Assembly: GCA_004802705.1 (NCBI GenBank)
Contig: SGPL01000527.1
Coordinates: 1-22,834 of the forward strand
Length of the DNA: 22,834 nt
Direction: 5' to 3'
Source of the DNA: Bondarzewia mesenterica
Lineage: Eukaryota; Basidiomycota; Agaricomycetes; Russulales; Bondarzewiaceae
Shown: positions 1-8,265 of the stretch, one piece after another
Numbering within the stretch: position 1 is the stretch's first letter
Layout of the letters: each line of letters begins with the position of its first letter
Notes under the pieces: model-generated
What the model was told of the DNA's origin: nothing
What the model saw: only the letters and a program-made list of their open reading frames with translations
The model's database searches: none
Made by a program: the position numbers and the translations under genes

Positions 1-1046
1 GTTTTTTTCTCCGAAGGAGCTGTCTGTTTTTGGCTCCGCCTTTGTTTGTTTTATTTTTATTTTTGTTTGTTTTTTAAAAAAAAACGCCTTTGGCGCTAGA
101 AGCAAAAAAACAAAAATTAGGAGGCAGAGCAGAAAAAAAAATAAAAAGGCGGAGCCAGCCAAGGGCGAGGCGTTTGTGTGGCTAAAGCAAACACAAAAAG
201 GCGGAGCCAAAAAAAAGGCGAGCCCCTCGCTTTAGCGGAAAAGGCGAGAGAGATTTTTAGTTATAATAATCTAAAATATAAAATATCATATATCCCAAAA
301 TATCAGATAATAATTTCAAATTTAAGATCTATCCTCTAATCCTCTAAAAATATTCTTTATCCTTCTTCCACTCTTCTCTCTCTATTAATATTACTCTTAC
401 TAAAAAAAATAACATCCTATTGGACTCGAACCAATAAACCCTTGCTTCGAAGGCAAAACGCTGTACCAATTCAGCTAAAGATGTTTAAATTAATATAATT
501 CAGCTTTCTTAGGCCTTATTTGTATAAATAAAACACAGAATTAAAGGCACAATTTGTTTGTTATGCGTTAGCACAAGTTTAATTAAAACAAACGGCGTAA
601 CCAAAGCCGTAGCCAAAAAAAACGCTCCGCCCTGCCTTCGGACTGCGTAGCGCTTCGCAGAAAAATAGTAGAAGTTTTTTGTTCCTAATTTTTGTTGCTA
701 CCTCCTTCTTGCGTAGCCACAAAGGCGAGCAAAACAAAATAAAAAAGGCTCCTTCTTGCGAAGCCAGAGCGGCATTTACAAATTTACAATTTTACAAATT
801 TATAATATTACAAATTAAAAAAAGCGCTCTCATTGAATTTAAGAATAATTAAAATTTATTATAAATAAGAAACTTTTATTCTCTCTAATTTTTTTCGCTC
901 TAATTTTGTTTGTTTGCTTCTAGCTCCTTCGGACAAAGGCGTTTTTTTTGTTTAAAAACAAAAAAAAAAAAAAAATAAACAAAAAAAAAAAAATAAGGAG
1001 CGGCTTTTTGTTTGCTTAAGCAAAACAAAAAAAAAGAGAGATTAGT
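1..1046. other. Mitochondrial-like segment (NUMT or assembly chimera)
   Basis: This stretch differs sharply from the rest of the window. It is AT-rich with long A and T runs and has no long open frame. It carries short GC-rich words in both orientations: GGCTCCGCC at 32-40 with its complement GGCGGAGCC at 148-156 and 200-208, and CCGAAGGAGC at 11-20 with its complement at 923-932. Scattered GC-rich repeats of this kind in AT-rich spacer are typical of fungal mitochondrial genomes. The segment also holds an organelle-type tRNA. The change to balanced composition happens near 1047, just after an A-rich run. I see no mitochondrial protein or rRNA exon. Whether the junction is a real nuclear insertion or a mis-joined contig cannot be decided from sequence alone. 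Confidence 0.75.
411..484 (-). tRNA. trnR: tRNA-Arg (anticodon UCG), mitochondrial type
   Basis: Read on the minus strand, the cloverleaf closes well. The acceptor stem is ACATCTT paired with AGGATGT, with one G-U pair. The D stem is GCTG/CAGC around an eight-base loop containing GG. The anticodon stem is TTTGC/GCAAG with loop CTTCGAA, giving anticodon UCG at 448-450. The T arm is ATTGG/CCAAT around TTCGAGT. The 3' CCA is not encoded. One extra base sits between the D and anticodon stems compared with the usual layout; alternatively the anticodon stem has six pairs. UCG would read CGN arginine codons. The AT-rich body and the surrounding sequence point to a mitochondrial rather than a nuclear tRNA. 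Confidence 0.83.
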
Positions 1047-1990
1047 TGTTGTCAAACCTTAGGGAGGGACTTGATCCAGTGGGTCCAGTTCTGTTTTCAA
1101 CAAGTTCTGAAATGCCAATGGCATACCATTAAAACTTACATCAGCTACCCCGTGATCGCGCGTTGTATGCGCAGTTTGAATCACAAGACAGAACTTCAGC
1201 ACAATGGCGTCAGGAGACGGATGTCCTGAGGCCTGAGGCCGGTCTGAGGTACGAAGGTAAAAGGAAGCGTTTAGCAGCCTGCCATTGGGAGACTAACAAC
1301 ATGAGGTCCAACAACTTCGTTCCCCGCTCGGGATCAATCCCGCGCCTGGGCGTGTTTCACGTGATAGTATGATCGATCTGCCATAGCAGCTCATAGCAGG
1401 CCATAGCCTGCCATGTAACACTGCACGAGTGCACGATCATCTCCATCGACTCATTGACATCTGGCAGTGCATTTTCCACCAGGTTTTACTCGTCTCAATG
1501 AAATATGTGTCGGGAACCAATCCGTTGGAAGCAAGAGATGAGCACTTTAATACGAGTGGGACGAATATTTGCACCATGCAAGAGCACGTCCAGACATCAG
1601 AGACTCGAAGCACGAACAGCGCTTTAACTCTTGCTCGCAAGTCATTCTAAGTCAGATATGTTTGTGTCTAGTTCTCCCATCTCCCAAGATCTACGTCACA
1701 GGTGATCTTCAATCCATTCAGGTACGTCGCCACTTGGAGAACGGAAAATGTGTCGGTTGACCTTGAATAATCCCCTTGAGAGGAGGTAAGTGATGTGTCG
1801 CAATCTGCGTACTACCGGGTGTGCATTTGTACCACTACATGTTGAACATGTATAATTCGTGAGCAAGTGTTTTCAAGTCCATCTAAATGATGCTACAATG
1901 GAGGAAGCGCCGACGCGTAGGTAATGGCTCGGACAAAATATCACACACGGATGCGCCGGCTCATCTTCCATCAACTATACAAAATGACTA
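1047..1990. other. Spacer without a supported gene
   Basis: Balanced-composition nuclear-type sequence between the mitochondrial-like block and the 3' end of the first CHAT gene. Only short open frames occur (under 75 codons), overlapping on both strands, and none resembles a family I know. The last stretch would hold the 3' untranslated region of the minus-strand CHAT gene. Confidence 0.6.
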
Positions 1991-2177
1991 TTACAATCCA
2001 AAGTGAACGAAAGGTACCCAGCGTTTGAAAGAGCGGTTCATCCCACGCAACTTGGCCACAACGAAATGGAGTGCTCGAGCCGTATCAGGAGATGTTACAG
2101 GTGAGCCGTTTTCGTCCTGGAACATGTACTCATAGAAACTGTCCACTATCTGAGGCACGTCTTCGTCGTAGATTGAC

Positions 2178-2244
2178 CTTGCATTTTAGACATTGGCCTC
2201 AGTAACACATGCCAGGAAACGATGAATAAGCATACTGAGCATAC
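2178..2244 (-). other. Intron 2 of the broken TPR-CHAT gene
   Basis: 67-nt intron with donor GTATGC and acceptor GCAAG, splitting the Trp codon of ATMW|SIYDED. The same position and phase are used in the paralogue at 21134-21188, which supports both gene models. Confidence 0.8.
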
Positions 2245-3879
2245 CACATTGTCGCGACCGCTCCGCGAAAGCCAGAGAACAAAAGTGTCGCCGCTAAATG
2301 CATGGCTTCATCAGGCACCTTCTCGTCGCCCATCGCTGTCTGACAAGCGCTGAGGAATGCCAAAGAGGCATTCGGCATCGACTGCTCCATAATCTGCGAG
2401 ATCTTCAATCGGCCATCCTCAAGGAGGAGCGAACTCTCCAGCGGATTCTGTGGGTCCTGTATCCCATGGCAAGCAAAATGAACTAATGATAGAAGCCGAC
2501 GAAAGATGTGACAAGACATTTTTCACAATTGAAGGTGCGTCCGGTGGAATACCTAATTTGACCAAGACATCGGATGGCACATGCTCTTCGATTTTCCTCA
2601 ATTCATCGCGGGTCCAGGGCAGCGATCGAGGACCTGGCGGAGAATGTATGACAGCAAGCATCTGGAAACGCTCGGCGGGTCGGGGCATGGGGGCAAGAAG
2701 CACAAGGTGTGCGTGTAGGATGAGACAACGTATTGCGACACGTCCTCGGGATCGTGCACGCAGTATAGGCCAGCTGCTTGGAGCGGGAGGAATGCGAACG
2801 GCCCCGTCGGACACCACCATAGGCGTGATGGCAAGTCAGATTTCTTCGACGCAAATTGAGCAAGGGAATAGAGATCATGACAAGTGTTGCTTACCTTTAA
2901 ATGGAGTGCATTGATGACTGGCTGAGCCAGAAATCGCCACAATACAGCCAACACATCCTGAAATGCTTCCTCAGGATTCCTGTTCCGCACACCTGAGACT
3001 CGCTTGACTCGAAAATGTGGCTCCTGCTCCACCATATTGACATCTCCGATGTCTCGCGTCTTACCAATGAGTTCTGCAAGAGATGTATGGAGATCTTCAG
3101 GGAGAGCAAGAGACGACACTGCAAGTCTCATAGAGTGAACGAGATTGTGCGCATCTGTCGTGGTCAGATCCAGTGGAACATGCTTGACGGCGGAGTAGGT
3201 CAGAATCAAAGCATCGCAACGGGACTGACTGGCATTGATTATGACAACTGGACCGCGAGATGCCGCGTTTTTGAGTATCGCCAGTGGCTTCGGTAGTAGA
3301 AAGTCATGAAATCCGTCCAACGTTCGAATGTCTTCTAGCATTGCCAGCCATTCATCGCTGAGCTTACGGTAGTGAACTGTGTCTTGCTCCATCAACAGCA
3401 CCTTGCATGCGCTATTCGAATGATGTCTGGACATATCCCGCCGGGATCCCTGCTCAAGCGCCCTCGATATATCCTTCAATCTCTGCGCAAGTCTTGGTTC
3501 CCTTACTTGAAGTTCATCAAACGGGGTGCGAAGTTGAAGAGCCTGTGACCAAAAAAATTGCCCGACCTTCCTCGAGGAGTTCGACGGCCTTATCCAATTC
3601 TCCAGATCGGATTGCACAAGCCGCAGCGTCTCGAGCCAGACCATCGCTTCTGGTGGCTAGTACCTCTTGACGTGATTGCAAGTCCATTCCAAGCATGACG
3701 ATCTGAGGTAACAGATGGATTGCTGCCTGATAAGCCTCCAAAGCTGACTCGTGAATCCCATCCGTGCGGCGAGCCCAGTTCTTCGCAGCCAGAAAGCGTT
3801 GTGTTGCCGATGCGGAAATGCAAGCGACTGCAGCACGAAACGTATCGACAGTCTCAATCAGGTCAATACGGTGACTCGT

Positions 3880-4690
3880 CTGGTCAAATCGGGTGGAAAG
3901 GGCAGAGGCGAGATTGTTGAGTGAGCCCATTCGATCAGGATGGGATTCAGGGAATATCTCGATTGCCTGTCGATAGAGCGAGACAGCTTCCTCCAGGTCA
4001 CCGATCTGGCCCGTCTGGTCGAACCTGATTGAAAGGACTTTGGCGAGATTGTTGAGAGAAGCTGATCGATAGACATGGGGTTCAGGACGCAGCACGAGTG
4101 CCTGTCGATGAAACGAGACCGCATCCTCAAGGTCTGCAAGCTCACCCGTCCGGTGAAAGCGAGTTGAAAGGACACAGGCGATATTGTTCAGCGAGGCAGA
4201 TCGATCAGGATGTGGTTCAGGACGTAGCTCAAGAGCCTGCCGATAAAGCGAAATAGCCTCTTCAATATCAACAAGCTGACCCATTCGGTGATACCGAGTT
4301 TCAAGGGCATTGGCAAGATTGTTGAGTGACGCAGATCGGTCAGGATGAGGTGCAGAGCGCAGCTCGAGCGCCTGTCGATGAAGCGAGACTGTTTCCTCCA
4401 GGTCACCGAGCTGGCCGGTCTGATTAAAGCGGATTTCGAGGGCATTGGCAAGATTGTTAAGCGAAGCAGATCGATATGGATGGGCTGCCATAAACAGATC
4501 AAGTGCCTGTCGATGAAGCGAGANTGNNTCCTCCAGGTCACCGAACTGACCGGTCTGCCCAAACCGTGTCTGAAGGGCATTGGCCAGATTGTTCAGCGAC
4601 ATTGATCGATCAGGATGCGGTGGGGGACGCAGCTTGAGAGCATGCCGACGAAACGAGATTGCCTCGTCCAAATCAATGAGCTTGCCAATC
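3880..4690 (-). repeat. Tandem 135-bp TPR-coding repeats
   Basis: The TPR exon is a tandem array with a 135-bp period (45 codons). For example, the word CCTGTCGATG recurs at 4371 and 4506. Units share DLEEAVSLHRQALELR and RSASLNNLA cores and differ mostly at a few positions. The undetermined bases at 4524, 4527 and 4528 fall within one unit, as expected where near-identical repeats are hard to assemble. Confidence 0.85.
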
Positions 4691-5016
4691 TGTTCGAAGC
4701 GTTCTTGAAGTAGTGACGCGAGATTGTTCGTTATGACAACTGGCTCATCAGTAAGTGTAGAAGGCGCGCACAGGAACCGCTGAGAAGAAATGGATGGATG
4801 TTGAAGATTATGGGCTTCACGGTACAGCGTGATCGCCTCATCTAAGTCTGGTTTCGAATGTGTTTGGTCGAAGCGTGCCTTGATAGCGTCTGCGAGTCTG
4901 ACCAGTGAGTCCAGTCGATCGGGATGAGCTGAAGGGTTGAGCTGAAGAGCCTGGCGATGCAAGAAAATGGACGTGTTCAGGCTCGAGATAGACACTGCTA
5001 CAGAGTGATTTGCCAT

Positions 5017-5820
5017 CGCGGTAGGGTTGAGGACTGGATATTGAATAACGCTTTGAGCTCAAGCCTGTCCAATGGGGAAATTTGTCAGAACCATGCCAAC
5101 GTTCTTGCGATACTATCCTTTACGAAGGACGGCGTACAATTGTTACTCTTGCCCTGATTTCGACTTCACCAGTTTTATCGTTCCGCACCCAGCTATGACT
5201 GCCCTGCACGAATTTGAGATGGAACACTGTCAACAATGACTGTTGTCAACGTAGCATCATGAGCAAGCAAGCAACTTGAAGTTGACATGAGCGCTCGTGC
5301 GAGTGGATTGACAGACGTACCTTCTGCGACCTGGTGAGCACAAAGTTGAAAAACAACGTTAATCAAACATCATGGAGGCTTTATACCGGGCGATTCGGGC
5401 GCCAGTAAAAAAAGTTGGGCCGAACAACGCCTTCGCGATACTGGTATTGCACTTGGCCGTAATGGGACCCGCATCGCTATGTCTACGAATCACTTGAAGC
5501 GGTGCAGCACAGACACACTAAATGTTCGCTGAAGTACCTGGTACAGCATGACCGTCTGCCATGATCAGGAACAAAAAGGCTTACTAGGTCTGGAGTCTGC
5601 ACAGTCTCGAAATATGGAGCTCAAACTAAGCGCTCATCAATAAAGACACCATTCACACGAATGTACCACTTGCCTTTAGCCGCCACAGCGACCGCGTTCA
5701 ATACGCCTACGTCTCATTTGAGGACCACTGCCCAGCCAGAGGTAGTCTTACTTTGACATCCAAACTTTATCTATACGCTGAGCTACGTGCGGCTTGGGTC
5801 AATATCTTTGTAGCATCGCA
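5017..5820. other. Spacer between the divergent CHAT gene and AKR1 relic
   Basis: I see no open frame or family match. The stretch lies upstream of both flanking genes, which point away from each other, so it could once have held their promoters. It ends in GCAG at about 5820, a plausible 3' splice site for the first recognisable AKR1 exon. Confidence 0.5.
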
Positions 5821-6440
5821 GCGGGGGAGATGTTAGTTTAATCCGGGAGCTCATCGAGTCCGGTAAAAGCCAGAGCTACTGACTGGGATAGGCAGAACCT
5901 GGCAGAACATCACGCCACTGCACTGGGTGGCGATCAGTGCGCAGGTCGCAGCGTGTCGTTATTTGCTGGAGCAAGGTGCAGAAGTCGACGCGCTCGGCGG
6001 AGACCTTATGGCCTTAACACAGAACGACTGTTTTGTGTAGGTCGCTACGGAGACTACCTTATGGCCACCCATGCAGTGGGCCGCGCGCGGCGGCTATCTC
6101 TACGTGATCCAGCTTCTCATCGCCTACAATGCCGATCCAAATATCAAGGACTCTCAAGGCTACAATACCCTACATCTTGTCACGCACTCCTCTACTATCG
6201 CGCCGCTCTTTACCTCCTTCACCAGCCCATTAGCGTTGATGAGCGCGACACCAGGCGCTTATTTGGGCAGCACACCAAGGCGATGCACTCTCTGTCGATC
6301 TGTTACTCAAGCACAACGCAAATACGAATGTGAAGGATGATGCAGGACTTACTCCATTACATTGTGCAGTCGTGAGGGGAAATAGGATGTGCATTCGGAG
6401 GTTGATCGAGGAGGGGGTGGAGGTCGGCGCCAAGGACAAT

Positions 6441-6504
6441 AGGGGAGCTCAAAGTTGGCGCTTACGCTGTAAGCGACCGCCGCATACGAGTTCCGCTTAT
6501 GAGC
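6441..6504 (+). repeat. Left terminal inverted repeat
   Basis: 64-bp repeat beginning AGGGGAGCTC and ending TTATGAGC, complementary to 7335-7398 with two mismatches. It contains an internal palindrome, CGCTTAC-GCT-GTAAGCG, a candidate transposase-binding hairpin. Confidence 0.93.
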
Positions 6505-6629
6505 TCGGATGCGCCCGTGTGATCTTATGTAATGTCACGCCCGGATGAGTGAGCATTAAGCAAGTTGAAGCCATTCTCCTCCTTGATACTGAGCACACTC
6601 AATGCGCGCTGTTACCACACCCCTTTATA

Positions 6630-7190
6630 ATGCCTCGGAAAAGCCTTCATGAAAAATGGAAGCATGACTACATCCACTTCATGGCCATCCGTGACATATT
6701 TGCACTGCCCGACACCCTCGAAGCTTTGGCAGCTCAGTTTGACCTTGATGCCCGTTCTCTCCAGCAAATCCGTAATACCCGCTATCTAAATGGCCGCACT
6801 GCTGTTCTGAAGATGGGGAGCTTGAAGCTTGCATGGGAGTACCGCAAGAATCATGCTGATCCTGGTCGTTTCGTCGAGATGTTGTGGGTTTCCCCGCACG
6901 TCTTTGATATTCTTCTTTATCTCATCCAGGACCATCCTATCTTCCAAAATAATTCCAACAATCCACAGACCCCTGTCCAAACTCAGCTCGCAGTTACACT
7001 TTATCGTTTGGGCCGCTACGGCAATGCCGCATCTCTGGCAGACATTGCGCGCAACTGTGATATTTCCGAAGGTTCGGTCGAGAACTTCACTCATAGGTGC
7101 TTTACAGCAATCGAAAGTCTCCATGCCGTTTCGACAGAATTGGGCTTGGCAATCCTGGTTGCCTTGCGTCTGCCGCCCATTACAGATTAA
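6630..7190 (+). CDS. Truncated Harbinger transposase, N-terminal part (186 aa)
   Basis: Starts at MPRKSLHEKW, chosen because it is the first ATG in frame inside the element; the frame itself is open from 6549 with a GTG. The protein resembles the region that precedes the DDE_Tnp_4 nuclease domain in basidiomycete HARBI1-like transposases. It has a basic, aromatic N terminus, the stretch SPHVFDILLYLIQDHPIF, then LAVTLYRLGRYGNAASLADI and ARNCDISEGSVENFTHRCF, a helix-turn-helix-like DNA-binding segment. After HRCFTAIESLH the sequence loses similarity and stops at 7190, where the catalytic domain should begin, so an internal deletion removed the DDE part. It cannot transpose by itself. If expressed, it could still bind related element ends, but that is speculation. 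Confidence 0.78.
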   Translation: MPRKSLHEKWKHDYIHFMAIRDIFALPDTLEALAAQFDLDARSLQQIRNTRYLNGRTAVLKMGSLKLAWEYRKNHADPGRFVEMLWVSPHVFDILLYLIQDHPIFQNNSNNPQTPVQTQLAVTLYRLGRYGNAASLADIARNCDISEGSVENFTHRCFTAIESLHAVSTELGLAILVALRLPPITD

Positions 7191-7334
7191 ATATAAAAGG
7201 AGCCAAGAGACGTAGATGGTGGTGGTTGAAATCAAAGACGACGCGACGCGACGCGACACGACACGGCGAGGAGTTGCGGAGCGCCGTGTGATGTTGTGAC
7301 GGTGTTATGTCACGCGTCCATCACAGCTCCACTG

Positions 7335-7398
7335 GCTCGTAAGCGGGACTCGTATGCGGCGGTCGCTTACAGCGTAAGCGCCAACTTTGAGCTCCCCT
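7335..7398 (-). repeat. Right terminal inverted repeat
   Basis: Inverted copy of 6441-6504, ending GAGCTCCCCT immediately before the second AAT. The two mismatches lie in the inner 14 bases. High identity between the ends suggests a fairly recent insertion relative to the decay of the host gene. Confidence 0.93.
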
Positions 7399-7855
7399 AA
7401 TGAAGAGTGGACTTGAAGGGACATGGCGGTCGAGTTGGAAAGCCTTGTTGCGTGGAAGAGGGCGTTGGAAGAAGGCGGATTCATTGATAATGCCATGAAG
7501 AAGAAGAAAGCTTTGGACGAGGTCAGCAGTCTTGTTTCTTGTTCCTCACCCATCTCTTCTAATTGTCGGTGCATCTCATGTTGTGCAGCGGAACACGAAA
7601 ATTGTCATCTTTGTTACGCCCACAATATTCCTTTATCTCATCTTTACGACTTTGACGTCGTTCAGAGACATATCTTGACGTTGTTACAGATCGTAACTCG
7701 TGTCCTTCTCAATAGACCAATCTATACCGATAGTGTGTAACGGCAAGTCCTTGTTTCGCGTGTATTATCTTTGGGTTCCATGGTATGGGTGGCGTATGCT
7801 TGGCCGCCTCACCCTCTTTTCGCAACGCGACGTTGAACCTGATATTCAATGCTAG

Positions 7856-8265
7856 GCACCTTTGCTAATTTCAATCCGAACTACGAGCGTCAAAGTGCAT
7901 CGAGAAGTCTCTGCAGCGAAGATTTGCTCAGTTTCTTATGGGACAACTCGGATGATCGATGTTGTCTCCGTTGCTGATCGTCTCAAGGATCTTTTGCTGA
8001 CGTCGCCCATCGTGTACGGCTTTGGCCTCATCCATAAGCAGTGGCGTGAGGATTCCGATCATACAGTCCATGTTTTATTGGCTGACACTACTTGCAGTCG
8101 AGTTCAATGCGGAGAACGTGAGGCCTATCCAGTGGAACGAGGAAGCCTTTAAAAACCTTGCTCTCGAATCTGAGCAAAAGATACTCGTGCAGAGCCATGC
8201 ACAGGATCGGCCGATGGATGATTTTATTGAGGGAAATGGTCTCGGTCTTGTGATCAACCTCTTTG
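7856..8265 (+). pseudogene. AAA+ ATPase gene fragment (pre-P-loop region)
   Basis: Starting where the AKR1 relic ends, the plus strand encodes pieces typical of the region upstream of the AAA domain in a large fungal AAA+ ATPase family. They are NFNPNYERQSA, then LKDLLLTSPIVYGFGL and HKQW, then LEFNAENVRPIQWNEEAFKN and DDFIEGNGLGLVINLFG. A clean 52-nt intron (8046-8097, GTGAGG..TTGCAG) joins HKQW to LEF in frame through a split Leu codon. The piece ends at another good donor (GTACGT at 8266), exactly where the next exon should bring the Walker A motif. No such exon follows in the next 2 kb. The upstream part has frameshifts. It is therefore a truncated relic; family assignment is by recalled pattern. 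Confidence 0.72.

Larger units (their letters stand above)
1991..5016 (-). pseudogene. TPR-CHAT protease-like gene, frameshifted
   Basis: Minus-strand gene of the fungal TPR-CHAT family; CHAT is a caspase-like cysteine peptidase domain. The first exon carries about eight TPR-like units of 45 residues with the signature HRQALELRP.PHPDRSASLNNLA. A CHAT domain follows, with the His motif HFACHG and the Cys motif SACQTA both still encoded. It ends in WVPFVHFGL and a stop at 1991-1993. Two introns match those of the paralogue at the right edge: 2844-2894 and 2178-2244. The reading frame is broken at least three times: an A7 run at 3551-3557 with one base too many, a shift near 2671-2708, and a net +1 shift at about 2481-2490. 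Three undetermined bases lie at 4524-4528. The frame opens at 5016 inside a TPR-like stretch, so the true 5' end may be missing. It is either a real pseudogene or a gene in poorly resolved sequence. I favour decay, since only one of the breaks sits in a homopolymer. Confidence 0.87.
6441..7398 (+). mobile_element. PIF/Harbinger-like transposon, internally deleted
   Basis: A 958-bp element bounded by 64-bp terminal inverted repeats with only two mismatches and flanked by a 3-bp duplication, AAT at 6438-6440 and 7399-7401. It carries the N-terminal part of a Harbinger-type transposase on the plus strand but no DDE catalytic domain, so it would need a transposase supplied in trans. Removing the element and one AAT rejoins the AKR1 frame as KDN|EE, which matches the KDNEG pattern of the family. 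This supports both the exact ends and AAT as the target duplication. A TA duplication with ends one base inward is formally possible but fits the host gene less well. PIF/Harbinger elements usually duplicate TWA, so AAT is slightly atypical. Confidence 0.9.
5821..7852 (+). pseudogene. AKR1: AKR1-type ankyrin palmitoyltransferase relic
   Basis: Pieces of an AKR1-like protein (ankyrin repeats followed by membrane spans and a DHHC palmitoyltransferase domain) run in order along the plus strand, in changing frames. They are GDVSLIRELIESGK (from 5823), ITPLHWVAISAQVAACRYLL (from ~5911), [18 protein letters not shown] (from 6071), [14 protein letters not shown] (from ~6208), [14 protein letters not shown] and AGLTPLHCAVVRGNR (to 6440), MAVELESLVAWKRALEEGG (from 7423), a hydrophobic NTKIVIFVTPTIFLYL span after an intact-looking intron, and ITRVLLNRPIYTDSV. 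At least four frameshifts, small deletions and stops are visible, and the DHHC part is absent. An 11-bp string is repeated at 6003-6013 and 6056-6066 beside a decayed intron. A 958-bp transposon interrupts the last ankyrin region. The gene cannot encode a functional enzyme. Family assignment is from recalled family pattern, not from a search. Confidence 0.85.

Noticed and set aside
1163..1760. Open frames of 60-75 codons on both strands
   Set aside because: They overlap each other, have no recognisable motif, and are of a length expected by chance.
3517..5016. Treating the 499-codon TPR frame as a separate complete gene
   Set aside because: The paralogue shows the frame should continue into the CHAT domain; the stop results from an extra base at 3551-3557.
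7230..7270. Short CGACG/CGACA tandem run inside the transposon
   Set aside because: A simple low-complexity repeat near the right end; no sign of a CRISPR array or a regulatory role.
6441..7398. Reading the target duplication as TA (Tc1/mariner type)
   Set aside because: The encoded protein is Harbinger-like, and removal of one AAT restores the AKR1 family pattern better than removal of TA.
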